64,000 nucleotides of DNA from Nocardiopsis sp. CNT312 (GTDB taxonomy: Bacteria > Actinomycetota > Actinomycetes > Streptosporangiales > Streptosporangiaceae). Under the pieces are notes generated by a model. That model did no database searches and was not told the origin of the DNA. It saw only the letters and a list, made by a program, of their open reading frames with translations. Position 1 is the stretch's first letter, and each line of letters begins with the position of its first letter. This document shows, one piece after another, positions 1 through 7,998 of this stretch. Position numbers and translations under genes: made by a program. Location: assembly GCF_000515115.1 (NCBI RefSeq), contig NZ_KI911536.1, forward strand, positions 320,476 to 384,475. Direction: 5' to 3'.

Positions 1-661
1 CGCGGGCCAGCGCTGCACCTCGCTGCGCCGCCTGATCGTGCACGAGACGGTCGTCGACCGGGTCGCCGAGCGCCTCGTGGCCGCCTACACGCAGCTACGT
101 GACCGTATCGGAGACCCCTTCGGGGAGTCGACCCTGGTGGGGCCGCTCATCACCCGACACGGGTACGAGGCCATGGTCGGGGCGCTGGAGCGGGCCGCGG
201 CCGATGGCGGTGACGTCCTGGTCGGCGGGGGGCGCTGCCTGGAGGAGGCGGGTGCGGACGCCTACTACGTCGAGCCGGCGGTGGTGCGCATGCCCGGGCA
301 GACGGAGGTCGTGCGTGAGGAGACCTTCGCCCCGATCCTGTACGTGATGTCCTACCGGACCCTGGACGAGGCGGTGGAACTGCACAACGGGGTGCCCCAG
401 GGCCTCTCCTCGGCGATCTTCACCCGGGACCAGGCCGAGGCGGAGCTGTTCCTGTCCTCGGCCGGGTCGGACTGCGGGATCGTCAACGTCAACATCGGTA
501 CCTCGGGGGCGGAGATCGGCGGTGCCTTCGGCGGGGAGAAGGACACCGGCGGCGGCCGCGAGTCCGGCTCCGACGCCTGGAAGGCGTACATGCGGCGGGC
601 GACCAACACGGTCAACTACGGCGGCGGGCTGCCGCTGGCCCAGGGTGTGCGCTTCCTTTGA
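1..661 (+). CDS. Aldehyde dehydrogenase, ALDH7 / aminoadipate-semialdehyde type (3' part)
   Basis: The gene enters from the left edge; reading frame 2 is open from base 2. It starts within the active-site segment [15 protein letters not shown], whose cysteine (codon 14-16) is the catalytic thiol of aldehyde dehydrogenases. The C-terminus has the glycine-rich [18 protein letters not shown] segment and ends PLAQGVRF, both characteristic of the ALDH7 family, which oxidises L-2-aminoadipate-6-semialdehyde / piperideine-6-carboxylate with NAD(P)+ in lysine catabolism. About 220 C-terminal residues are present; the NAD-binding domain lies outside the window. The family assignment is strong; the exact substrate is inferred from the family. 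The next gene starts 180 bp downstream behind its own promoter. Confidence 0.88.
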   Translation, partial: AGQRCTSLRRLIVHETVVDRVAERLVAAYTQLRDRIGDPFGESTLVGPLITRHGYEAMVGALERAAADGGDVLVGGGRCLEEAGADAYYVEPAVVRMPGQTEVVREETFAPILYVMSYRTLDEAVELHNGVPQGLSSAIFTRDQAEAELFLSSAGSDCGIVNVNIGTSGAEIGGAFGGEKDTGGGRESGSDAWKAYMRRATNTVNYGGGLPLAQGVRFL

Positions 662-751
662 GGTGCGCTTCCTCCCGAGCTTCTCAAGGGCCCGGGGCTC
701 CTCGCGGGAGCACGCTGAGGCGAGGGTGCGCCGCTGCACGGCGACCCCCGG

Positions 752-786
752 GCACAAACATTGTGCAAAATCATGTTGTGGACAAC
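752..786. promoter_or_regulatory. Two inverted repeats, probable OhrR operator
   Basis: GCACAA and TTGTGC face each other across ACA (752-766), and GTTGT and ACAAC face each other across GG (775-786). Both lie 60-90 bp before the OhrR start, and their ACAA/TTGT half-sites resemble known OhrR operators. They probably mediate peroxide-responsive autoregulation of the ohrR-ohr unit. Confidence 0.55.
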
Positions 787-843
787 TGGTGAGTGCTACG
801 CTGGCCGTGGGGCCGCACCGGACACGGGAGAGGGGAGCGGGCC

Positions 844-1329
844 ATGGCCGACGGGCAGCGCGACGAGCACCTGGCACTGGAGAACCAGCTCTGCTTCTCC
901 CTGTACGCGGCCTCACGGGCTCTGACCGGGCTCTACCGCGACCTTCTGGACGACCTGGGGCTCACCTACCCCCAGTACCTCGTCCTGCTGGCCCTCTGGG
1001 AGCGCGACGCGCTCACCGTCAAGGAGCTGGGCCGCGCCCTGCGCCTGGACTCGGGCACGCTCTCACCGCTCCTGCGCCGCCTGGAGCGCGCCGGACTCCT
1101 CGACAGGCGCCGCAGCGCCGCCGACGAGCGCGTCGTCGAGGTCACCCTGACCGAGGAGGGCGAGCGGATGCGCTCACGGGTGTGGGCGGTCCCCGGGCGT
1201 GTCCTGCACGCGGCCGGGCTGGACCCGCAGCAAGCCGGTGAGCTGCGGCGGGCGCTCGACCGTCTCACCGCGTCGGTGGGGTCCGCCCCCCGCGGCGGGC
1301 GCTCGCACTCCGGACCCGGCGGGCCCTGA
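844..1329 (+). CDS. ohrR: MarR-family organic hydroperoxide sensor OhrR
   Basis: The product is 161 residues. The start is ATG 844 after the purine-rich GAGAGGGGAGCGG; an earlier GTG at 793 is less likely. The N-terminal LCFSLYAASR segment contains Cys17, the position of the peroxide-reactive cysteine in OhrR proteins, followed by a winged-helix MarR domain (about 30-125, including the recognition region SGTLSPLLRRLERAGLL and the wing DERVVEVTLTEEG). OhrR is a dimeric repressor that leaves DNA when its cysteine is oxidised by organic peroxides. The downstream ohr gene and the palindromes upstream support this rather than a generic MarR. The C-terminal tail is short and G/S/P-rich. Confidence 0.85.
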   Translation: MADGQRDEHLALENQLCFSLYAASRALTGLYRDLLDDLGLTYPQYLVLLALWERDALTVKELGRALRLDSGTLSPLLRRLERAGLLDRRRSAADERVVEVTLTEEGERMRSRVWAVPGRVLHAAGLDPQQAGELRRALDRLTASVGSAPRGGRSHSGPGGP

Positions 1330-1394
1330 ACACCGTCGGCCGTATCCCGACCCCGGTGCCCCGCTGGGCGCCGGACCACACAGAAAGGCAGTCC

Positions 1395-1823
1395 ATGGCT
1401 CTCGACATCCTGTACAACGCCCACGCCACCGTCACCGGTGAGGGGCGCGCCGGAACCGGCAAGACCGACGACGGCCGCCTGTCGGTCGACCTGTCCGTCC
1501 CCCGGGGGCTGGGCGGCGATGACGGCCCCGGCACCAACCCCGAGCAGCTCTTCGCGGTGGGCTACGCCGCCTGCTTCCACGGCGCCCTGAAGAAGGTCGC
1601 CCGCGGCGCCGGTGCCGACCTGGCCGGCTCCACCATCGACTCCCGTGTCGGCCTGGGCAAGGCCGAGGACGGCCTGTCCCTGGAGGTGGACCTGGTCGTC
1701 ACGATCCCCGGGGCCGACCAGGCCAGGGCCGAGGAGCTCGTCGAGGCCGCCCACCAGGTGTGCCCCTACTCCCGGGCCACCCGCGGCAACATCGAGGTCA
1801 ACCTCACCGTCAAGACGTCCTGA
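1395..1823 (+). CDS. ohr: Organic hydroperoxide resistance protein Ohr (OsmC family)
   Basis: The product is 142 residues, the normal Ohr length. ATG 1395 follows GAAAGG by 6 bp. Ohr is a cytoplasmic thiol peroxidase that reduces organic hydroperoxides using two cysteines, with lipoyl proteins as reductant in studied members. Cys60 (GYAACFHGAL) is the peroxidatic cysteine and Cys123 (HQVCPYSRATRG) the resolving one; Arg37 and Glu50, which polarise the active site in the family, are also present. It lies 65 bp after ohrR on the same strand and is probably co-regulated with it. The only real alternative is an OsmC paralogue, which the VCPYS motif argues against. Confidence 0.92.
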   Translation: MALDILYNAHATVTGEGRAGTGKTDDGRLSVDLSVPRGLGGDDGPGTNPEQLFAVGYAACFHGALKKVARGAGADLAGSTIDSRVGLGKAEDGLSLEVDLVVTIPGADQARAEELVEAAHQVCPYSRATRGNIEVNLTVKTS

Positions 1824-1835
1824 CGCCGAGACGGA

Positions 1836-1874
1836 GCCGGGGGCGGGAGACGCACCGCGTCCCCCGCCCCCGGC
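1836..1874. terminator. Hairpin between convergent genes
   Basis: GCCGGGGGCGGG (1836-1847) pairs perfectly with CCCGCCCCCGGC (1863-1874), and an inner GACGC/GCGTC pair extends the stem. There is no U-tract, as is common in high-GC actinobacteria. It lies between ohr (+) and the convergent CNNM gene (-) and can serve both. Confidence 0.6.
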
Positions 1875-1889
1875 GGTTCCCCTCCGACC

Positions 1890-2900
1890 TCAGGCCGCGG
1901 TGTCCAACAGCAGCAGCCGGTCCAGGATGTCCTGGAGGGTGACGAGCCCGCGCAGCACACCGTCCTCCTCCACCAGGGTCAGGTGGCTGCGGCTCTCCCG
2001 CATGACGCTCATCGCCGCGTACATCGGCGTGCTCGCCGGAAGGGTGAGCACTGGGCGCATCAGGTCGGCCGCCGTGGTCCCCGGCGGGCGGGTCAGGGCC
2101 TCGCGCACGTGCAGCACGCCCACCGGCTGCTCCTGGTCCACGACGACCAGGCGCAGGTGTGTGGAGGAGCGGGAGACGCGCTTGATCTCCTCCAGGTCGG
2201 CTTCGGGCGCCACCCACGCCATCTCCCCGCGCGGGGTGATGATCTCGCTCAGCGGCCGGGAGTTGACCTCCAGCGCCGTGGCGAGCTGGTCGCGGCGCTC
2301 GGAGTCCAGGGCCCCGGCCTTGACCGAGTGCTCCACCAGTTCGCGCACCGAGTCGGGGTCGTGCCCCGCCGACACCTCGTCCACGGCCTCCACGCCGAAC
2401 CGGTGCAGGAACCAGTTGGTCACCCCGTTGAGGGTGACCAGCAGGGGCCGGGTGAACCACATGAACGCCTGCATCGGGATCGACAGCAGTGTCGCCGACT
2501 TCTCGGGGTGCGAGATCGCCCACGATTTGGGCGCCATCTCACCCACCACCAGGTGCAGGAACGTCACGACCGTCAGGGCGAGCACGAACGAGACCGTCGA
2601 GGCCACCGCGTGCGGCAGCCCCGAGAACAGCGGCTCCAGCAGGTGGTGCACGGCGGGCTTGGAGATCGCCCCCAGAGCCAGCGTGCACAGGGTAATGCCC
2701 AGTTGCGAACCGGCCAGCAGCAGTGACAGGTCGCGGGCGTTGCGCAGCGCGGCACGCGCTGACACGCTGTGCTCGGCCTGGGCCTCCAACCGGTAGCGGC
2801 GGGCCGCCACCAGAGCGAACTCGATCGCCACGAAGAACGCGCTCAGCGCGATGATGGCCGCGGTCAGGGCCAGGGCCACCCCCGGGTTCAGGTCGCTCAT
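1890..2900 (-). CDS. CNNM/CorC-family membrane protein (DUF21 + CBS), short form
   Basis: The product is 336 residues. A DUF21 (CNNM) transmembrane domain occupies about 1-185, opening with the hydrophobic segment ALTAAIIALSAFFVAIEFAL and containing GEMAPKSWAISHPEK. A CBS pair covers about 200-330 (ITPRGEMAWVAPEADLEE; VTLQDILDRLLLL). It lacks the C-terminal CorC_HlyC domain of its neighbour. Members are associated with Mg2+/Co2+ homeostasis, and the old name hemolysin is historical. Its ATG overlaps the stop of the upstream paralogue (ATGA), so the two are translationally coupled and may form a heteromeric complex. The transported ion cannot be deduced from sequence. Confidence 0.88.
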   Translation of the reverse strand: MSDLNPGVALALTAAIIALSAFFVAIEFALVAARRYRLEAQAEHSVSARAALRNARDLSLLLAGSQLGITLCTLALGAISKPAVHHLLEPLFSGLPHAVASTVSFVLALTVVTFLHLVVGEMAPKSWAISHPEKSATLLSIPMQAFMWFTRPLLVTLNGVTNWFLHRFGVEAVDEVSAGHDPDSVRELVEHSVKAGALDSERRDQLATALEVNSRPLSEIITPRGEMAWVAPEADLEEIKRVSRSSTHLRLVVVDQEQPVGVLHVREALTRPPGTTAADLMRPVLTLPASTPMYAAMSVMRESRSHLTLVEEDGVLRGLVTLQDILDRLLLLDTAA

Positions 2901-4276
2901 GCCCGCACCTCCCGGGACCGGGCACCCGCCGCCTCGTGCAGGCGCAGCTCCACGGTGTGCGGAACGTGCCGCTGCACGGAGTCGACGATCAGTGTCAGCT
3001 CCATGTCAGGGTCCTCCTCGTGGGCGCCGGCCGGCCGGGGCAGGGCGATGTCGACCCGGTCGCCCACGTCGGGCAGCCGGTGCAGCTCGTGGATGAGCAG
3101 GCCGCCCACGGTCTCGTAGTCGCCTTGGGGCAGGTCGTGGCCGAGCAGCCGCTCGGCCTCGTCCACGTGCAGGGCGCCCGGCACCATGTAGCCGCCCTCG
3201 TGCTCTAGGTGCGCCGGGGCCTCCTCGTCGGGAGAGTGCTCGTCGGCGATCTCCCCCACGAGCTCCTCGGCCAGGTCCTCGGTGGTGATCACCCCGGCCA
3301 GGCCGCCGTATTCGTCGAGCACGCAGGCGAACTCCTCGTCCGCCTCGCGCAGCCGGTCCAGCACCTCCGGCAGCGGCAGGGAGGTCGGGACCATGACGGT
3401 GGGCCGCGCCACCTCGCTGACCCTGATCGCGGCCAGGTCGTGCTCGCCCAGGGCCAGGACGTCGCGCAGGCAGATCACGCCCACGATGTCGTCCACGCCG
3501 TCTCCCAGCACCGGGAAGCGCGAGTGGTCCGAGGCCATCAGTTCGACAACCCGGCTGACCGGGTCGCCCTCCTCCACCGTCGCCACCTCCGGGCGCGGGA
3601 TCATCGCGTGCCCGGCGGTGCGCTCGTGGAAGTCCAGGGTGCGGTCCAGCAGGGTGGACAGCTCCGCGGGCAGGTCGCCCTTCTCCCGGGACTCGGCGAT
3701 GATGCTCTCCAGGTCGCGCGGGGTCGCCGCGTGCTGGACGTCCTCCAGCGGCGTGATCCGCACCGCCTTGAGCAGGACGATCGCTGCCTGGTCGAACAGC
3801 CAGATCACGGGGCCGAAGACCCGCAGGTAGACGTTGGTGGACAGGGCCAGCCAGCGGGCGACCGGCTCGGGGCGGGCGATCGCCAGGTTCTTGGGGAAGA
3901 GCTCGCCGAACACCATCTGCACCGCGGTCGAGAACAGCAGCGTGAAGACGGTGCCCACGGCCACACCGGTGGCCACGGGGATCCCGGTCAGCCCCAGCAG
4001 TTCACCGATGCCCCGGCCGATCATCGGCTCGGCCACGTAGCCGACCAGCAGGCCGGTCACGGTGATGCCCAACTGGGCCCCGGAGAGCATGAACGAGGTG
4101 CGGTCGGTGACCTTCTTGACCCGCCTCGCGACGGGGTCGCCCGTGGCGGCCCGGGCCCGGACACGGGAGCGGTCCACCGCCATGAAGCCGAACTCCTGGG
4201 CGACGAAGTAGCCGTTGGCGGCGATGATCACCAGGACCACCAGCAGGCCGACGGCGATACCGAGGACGGTGCTCAT
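2897..4276 (-). CDS. CNNM/CorC-family membrane protein (DUF21 + CBS + CorC_HlyC)
   Basis: The product is 459 residues with the full architecture. Four or so hydrophobic segments of a DUF21 domain lie at about 1-200 (LGIAVGLLVVLVIIAANGYF at the N-terminus; VFGELFPKNLAIARPEPVAR). Tandem CBS repeats lie at about 210-335 (MIPRPEVATVEEGD; DEYGGLAGVITTEDLAEEL). A CorC_HlyC domain lies at about 350-435 (GGYMVPGALHVDEAERLLG). It is probably a Mg2+/divalent-cation efflux or sensing protein in the cytoplasmic membrane. First gene of a two-gene minus-strand operon with the shorter paralogue. The 225 bp upstream must hold its promoter; no riboswitch was recognised there. Confidence 0.9.
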   Translation of the reverse strand: MSTVLGIAVGLLVVLVIIAANGYFVAQEFGFMAVDRSRVRARAATGDPVARRVKKVTDRTSFMLSGAQLGITVTGLLVGYVAEPMIGRGIGELLGLTGIPVATGVAVGTVFTLLFSTAVQMVFGELFPKNLAIARPEPVARWLALSTNVYLRVFGPVIWLFDQAAIVLLKAVRITPLEDVQHAATPRDLESIIAESREKGDLPAELSTLLDRTLDFHERTAGHAMIPRPEVATVEEGDPVSRVVELMASDHSRFPVLGDGVDDIVGVICLRDVLALGEHDLAAIRVSEVARPTVMVPTSLPLPEVLDRLREADEEFACVLDEYGGLAGVITTEDLAEELVGEIADEHSPDEEAPAHLEHEGGYMVPGALHVDEAERLLGHDLPQGDYETVGGLLIHELHRLPDVGDRVDIALPRPAGAHEEDPDMELTLIVDSVQRHVPHTVELRLHEAAGARSREVRA

Positions 4277-4501
4277 CGGGCACGCACCGCCCGTGTCCGC
4301 CGCGGGGCGGGGCTCCTGTACCGGTGCGCGCCCCTAGGAGAAGGGGGCTCGTCTGAGTCTGGGTCACAGCATCCGCGGGGGACGCTGTTGGTACTTCGGG
4401 ACGGGTCCACTGTTCCTCTCTCTGCGCCTTCGCGCGTTGGATGTGCCTGAAACGGCCTGTGTGTGCGATGAGAACGTTCGAACGCGGGGAAGGGTTCCCG
4501 G

Positions 4502-5062
4502 TCAGCCCCCGACGGGGGCGTCGGCCTCCCCGCCCAGGGAGGCCCACTCGCGGTGGCGCGCCTCGGCGAGGGCGATCGCGGTGGCCACCGCCACGTTGAG
4601 CGATCCGACCCGGCCGATCTGCGGGATGTAGGCCACGGCGTCCGCGCCCGCCAGCAGAGCGGGGGAGCAGCCGTGGTCCTCGGCGCCCACGGCCAAGCAC
4701 ACGTCCGGTTCGAGCGGGGCGGCGTGCAGGGGGAGCGCACCGGAGGCGAGTTCGACCGCCACCACCTTGTAGCCGTCCGAGCGCACGTCCTCCAGCGCCT
4801 CGGCGGTGGTGGGGAAGCGGGTGTGGGAGACCTTCGCCGCGGTTCCCAGCGCGGTCTTGCCGACCTTGGGGTCGTCGGGGTCGGCGCTGTTGCCCGTGAG
4901 CCACAGGCGGTCCACGCCCAGCGTCGCGCACGTGCGCAGGATCGAACCCAGGTTGAAGGGCTGGGTGACGGATTCGACGAGAAGGGCGACGCGCCCCTCC
5001 GTGCGCCTGCGCCACTGCCGGTTCAGGCGTTTGACGTCCGTGGGACGCAACTGCGTGCTCAA
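4502..5062 (-). CDS. SPOUT-class TrmH-family RNA 2'-O-methyltransferase
   Basis: The product is 186 residues from TTG 5062 (MSTQLRPTDVKRLN), preceded by GAGGA; an ATG at 5149 would add 29 residues that do not look like family sequence. The three SpoU/TrmH motifs are present in order: NLGSILRTCATLG, VCLAVGAEDHGCS, and IPQIGRVGSLNVAVATA, which together form the trefoil knot that binds S-adenosylmethionine. It therefore methylates a ribose 2'-OH in tRNA or rRNA; the target nucleotide is not predictable. No N-terminal RNA-binding L30e-like domain is present, as in short TrmH/TrmL types. Monocistronic, minus strand. Confidence 0.82.
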   Translation of the reverse strand: MSTQLRPTDVKRLNRQWRRRTEGRVALLVESVTQPFNLGSILRTCATLGVDRLWLTGNSADPDDPKVGKTALGTAAKVSHTRFPTTAEALEDVRSDGYKVVAVELASGALPLHAAPLEPDVCLAVGAEDHGCSPALLAGADAVAYIPQIGRVGSLNVAVATAIALAEARHREWASLGGEADAPVGG

Positions 5063-5182
5063 CTGCGGTGTGTTCCTCAGCGGGTGGGGACGGATTCTCG
5101 ATTCTGCCAGTGCTCGCCTCAGGTTAACCGGTCGGGGGGTCGACCGCACTCCTCACCTGGGGCACAACGGGCAAAATTGGTG

Positions 5183-5857
5183 TTACGACGTTTCGTCGGT
5201 GCCGGAACGGCGCACGCGCAGCACCCGGAACCCTGCGCGGGAGGCCGTGCGTTCGGCGGGCAGGCCCTGGGAGTCCAACCACCTCTGCAGCGAGTCGGCG
5301 CCCAGGTGGCGCTGCACCACCAGGTGGGCCTCACCTCCGGGGGCGAGGCGGCCCAGCCACGTCAGCAGCATCGCGTGCAGTACCCCCTTGCCCACCCGGA
5401 TGGGCGGGTTGGACCACACCGCATCGAAGGGCCCGGCCAGGTCCCGGTCCGTGCAGGAGAGGTCGTCCGGCCGCTGCGGCTCCTGGTCCGCGGCCAGGCC
5501 GCCCCCGGGGGAGACCACGGCGAAGCGGGCGCCCCCCAGCCCGTGCTCGGCCGCGTTGCGCCGGGCCAGGCCCACGGCCCGGGAATTGACGTCCACGCCC
5601 AGGACACGGGCGCCGGGGGCGCGTGAGGCCAGGGTCAGGGCGATGGGTCCGTAACCGCAGCCCAGGTCCAGCAGCCGTCCTTGCGCCGGTGGCGGCGGCA
5701 CCGTCTCCAGCAGCACCCGGGTCCCCAGGTCGACCCGGTCGGGCGAGAACACGCCCCGGTCGGTGCGCAGCCGCAGGTGCAGGTCGGGCAGGACGAGGTC
5801 GGCCGTCGACGGGCGGCTGGCGGTGCCGGGGTCGGGGTCGAAGTAGTGCTGGGCCAC
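5183..5857 (-). CDS. RsmC/RlmG-like class I methyltransferase (MTS domain)
   Basis: The product is 224 residues from GTG 5857 (MAQHYFDPDPGT); codons upstream give cysteine/arginine-rich non-family sequence. The SAM-binding motif I LLDLGCGYGPIAL is followed by the acidic end of strand 2 (GVDVNSRAV) and the WSNPPIR motif, the N-P-P signature of enzymes methylating exocyclic amines of nucleic-acid bases. The start HYFDPDP and the GVFSPDRVDLGTRVLLE stretch are typical of the C-terminal half of RsmC, which makes m2G in 16S rRNA. This is the single-domain form common in actinobacteria. The RNA target is inferred from family. Confidence 0.83.
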   Translation of the reverse strand: MAQHYFDPDPGTASRPSTADLVLPDLHLRLRTDRGVFSPDRVDLGTRVLLETVPPPPAQGRLLDLGCGYGPIALTLASRAPGARVLGVDVNSRAVGLARRNAAEHGLGGARFAVVSPGGGLAADQEPQRPDDLSCTDRDLAGPFDAVWSNPPIRVGKGVLHAMLLTWLGRLAPGGEAHLVVQRHLGADSLQRWLDSQGLPAERTASRAGFRVLRVRRSGTDETS

Positions 5858-5999
5858 GCAGCGACGGTACCAGCACCGCAAGCGAGGGGAACCGCACGGC
5901 AAAAACCTCCCGTTCCAGCGGGAACGAAATCGTCAACCCCCGGGACCGGACGCCCGGCCGTGCCCAAGATGGAGGTAGCCGAGGTTTGTGGGGGAGAGC

Positions 6000-6506
6000 A
6001 TGCGAGCACAGGTAGGAGACCGGTTGGTCGTCGAGAGCCCGCGCGACGACGCACACCGCAGGACGGGGATCGTGACCGGCGTCCGGGGCAGCGGCGGGGA
6101 ACCGCCGTACCAGGTGCACTGGCTCCAGAGCGGGCACGGACACGACGACCTCGTGTACCCCGGACCGGACGCCCACATCGAGCCCACGTCAAAGGCCGCG
6201 GACACACAGGCGGAGGGGGCGAGCACCATGCAGACGACCAAGCGCTGGGACGTCGACGTCGTCGTGTCGGAGGAGAGCGAGGGAGAGGCCGCGCGAACCT
6301 GGGCCGAAGTCGGCATGATCGCCGACGACGGGACGGCTCTCAGAGGCCACGGCATGGCCCGCAAGCACCCTGCGGACCTGGACGTTCCCGAGATCGGCGA
6401 GGAACTGGCCGTGTCGCGTGCGCTGTCCGACCTCTCCCGCCAGCTTCGCCAAGTGGCGGCCGAGGACATCAACGAGAACACCGGCACCCCGTGGCGGCCG
6501 AGCTGA
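6000..6506 (+). CDS. DUF1918-DUF1876 fusion protein
   Basis: The product is 168 residues. ATG 6000 follows GGGGGAGAG; a GTG at 5988 is possible but overlaps the ribosome-binding site. The first about 60 residues (MRAQVGDRLVVES... through GHDDLVYPGPDAHIE) match the DUF1918 pattern, a small SH3-like actinobacterial domain. After a linker, residues about 78-165 (KRWDVDVVVSEESEGEAART...NENTGTPW) match DUF1876, a dsRBD-fold domain. The two are usually separate small proteins, so this is a natural fusion. The biochemical role is unknown. Divergent from the RsmC-like gene. Confidence 0.8.
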   Translation: MRAQVGDRLVVESPRDDAHRRTGIVTGVRGSGGEPPYQVHWLQSGHGHDDLVYPGPDAHIEPTSKAADTQAEGASTMQTTKRWDVDVVVSEESEGEAARTWAEVGMIADDGTALRGHGMARKHPADLDVPEIGEELAVSRALSDLSRQLRQVAAEDINENTGTPWRPS

Positions 6507-6544
6507 GGGCTCCGCTGCGACGGCGTGTGAACCATGCGGCCCCC

Positions 6545-6600
6545 GGCACCCGCCGGGGGCCGCCCGCGGTCCGGCACCCGCCGGGGGCCGCCCGCGGTCC
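6545..6600. repeat. Perfect 28-bp tandem duplication
   Basis: A 28-bp unit beginning GGCACCCGCCGGGGG is repeated exactly at 6545-6572 and 6573-6600, and the start of a third copy follows. It lies in the gap between the DUF1918 protein and the permease. Each unit can fold on itself (CCGCGG, GGGGGCC), so it may be a terminator that was duplicated. Confidence 0.85.
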
Positions 6601-6728
6601 GGCCCCCGCGCGGCGACACCGCCGTGACCGGAAGCGGTCACCGCCGTCACACCCACGGGCACCCGATGGTCATCCGGATCGGGCACACTCGGAAAAGGCG
6701 GGTCACCACCCAACCCTAGGAGACGCCT

Positions 6729-7988
6729 TTGACCACCCCCTCCGGAGCTCAGGCCACCCCTGCCCGTGTACTGGGTACCGCCGACGCGGTGGCCATCGGC
6801 GCGGGAGCGATGCTCGGCGCCGGAGTGTTCGCCGTCTTCGCTCCGGCGGTGGTCGGCGCGGGAGCCTGGCTGCCGGTCGCCATCGTCGTCGCCGGCGCGA
6901 TCGCCTACTGCAACGCGGTCTCCGCCGCCCGCCTCGCCGCCCGCCACGCCCGGTCCGCCGACGCCTACGTCTACGGACGCGAGCGCCTGGGCGAGCTGTG
7001 GGGGTACCTGGCGGGCTGGGCCTTCGTCGTCGGCAAGACCGCTTCCTGCGCGGCGATGGCCCTGACCTTCGCCGCCTACGCCGTGCCCGGCTGGGAGCGG
7101 CCCGTCGCCGCGGCAGCCGTCGCCGCGGTCGTCGTCCTGGACCACTGGGGGGTGCGCCGCTCCACACTGGCAGTCAAGGCCGTGCTCGTGGGGGTGCTGG
7201 CCGTCCTGGCCGCCGTCGTCGTCGCCATGGGCTTCAGCGGACGTCTGGCCGCCGTCACCGAGGTGGACGGACTCGGCCCCTGGCCCGGGTCCTTCGGCCT
7301 GCTCGGCGCGGCCGGCGTGATCTTCTTCGCGTTCGCGGGCTGTGCGCGCGTGGCGACGCTGGGCGGGGAGGTCCGCGACCCGCGCAGGACCATCCCCAGG
7401 GCGATCGCCCTCTCCCTGGGCGGGGTGCTCGCCCTGTACCTGGTCGTGGGCACCGGCGTACTCATCGTCCTGGGCCGCGAGCGCCTGTCCACGAGCACCG
7501 CGCCGCTGGTCGACGCGGTCCGGGTGGCGGGCTTCGACACCCTGGCTCCCGTCGTCGTCGCCGGTGCCGCCGTCGCGAGCCTGGGGGCCCTGCTGTCGCT
7601 GCTGCCGGGGGTGGCCCGCACCGCCGCGGTGATGGCCGAGGACGGCCACCTGCCGCGCTTCCTGCGCGGCCTGTACCCGTCTTCGGGCGTCCCCCACCGC
7701 GCGAGGATCGCGGTCGGCGCGGTGGTCGTGGCACTGGTGCTGCTCACCGACCTGTGGGGGGCGATCTCCTTCTCCGCCTTCAGCGTCCTGGTCTACTACG
7801 CCATCACCAACGCCTCGGCGCTGAGGCTGGGGCCGGACGAGGACCGTCCGCCGCTGCTGGTGCCGGTGGCCGGGCTGGTGGGGTGCGTGGTCTTGGCGTG
7901 CAGTCTTCCGCTGTCCGTGGGGGCGGTGGGACTGGCCGTGCTGGGGTCCGGCGCGCTCCTGTGGTGGCTGCGCGAGCGGCACCGCTGA
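6729..7988 (+). CDS. APC-superfamily amino-acid permease
   Basis: The product is 419 residues. The start is TTG 6729, chosen because a strong AGGAG (6719-6723) sits just before it. The N-terminal GTADAVAIGAGAMLGAGVFAVF is the G-A-G helix-1 motif of APC transporters, and about twelve hydrophobic segments follow. The GVIFFAFAGCARVATLGGEV segment in the middle is the conserved helix-6 region. It should import or exchange amino acids or polyamines across the cytoplasmic membrane by proton or substrate coupling; the substrate is not deducible. It is alone on its strand; the Nudix gene converges on it with 10 bp between stops. Confidence 0.85.
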   Translation: MTTPSGAQATPARVLGTADAVAIGAGAMLGAGVFAVFAPAVVGAGAWLPVAIVVAGAIAYCNAVSAARLAARHARSADAYVYGRERLGELWGYLAGWAFVVGKTASCAAMALTFAAYAVPGWERPVAAAAVAAVVVLDHWGVRRSTLAVKAVLVGVLAVLAAVVVAMGFSGRLAAVTEVDGLGPWPGSFGLLGAAGVIFFAFAGCARVATLGGEVRDPRRTIPRAIALSLGGVLALYLVVGTGVLIVLGRERLSTSTAPLVDAVRVAGFDTLAPVVVAGAAVASLGALLSLLPGVARTAAVMAEDGHLPRFLRGLYPSSGVPHRARIAVGAVVVALVLLTDLWGAISFSAFSVLVYYAITNASALRLGPDEDRPPLLVPVAGLVGCVVLACSLPLSVGAVGLAVLGSGALLWWLRERHR

Positions 7989-7998
7989 ACCGTTCGGC

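Noticed and set aside
4277-4501. Possible Mg2+ riboswitch before the CNNM operon
   Set aside because: Small hairpins can be drawn, but no recognisable M-box or ykoK core was found.
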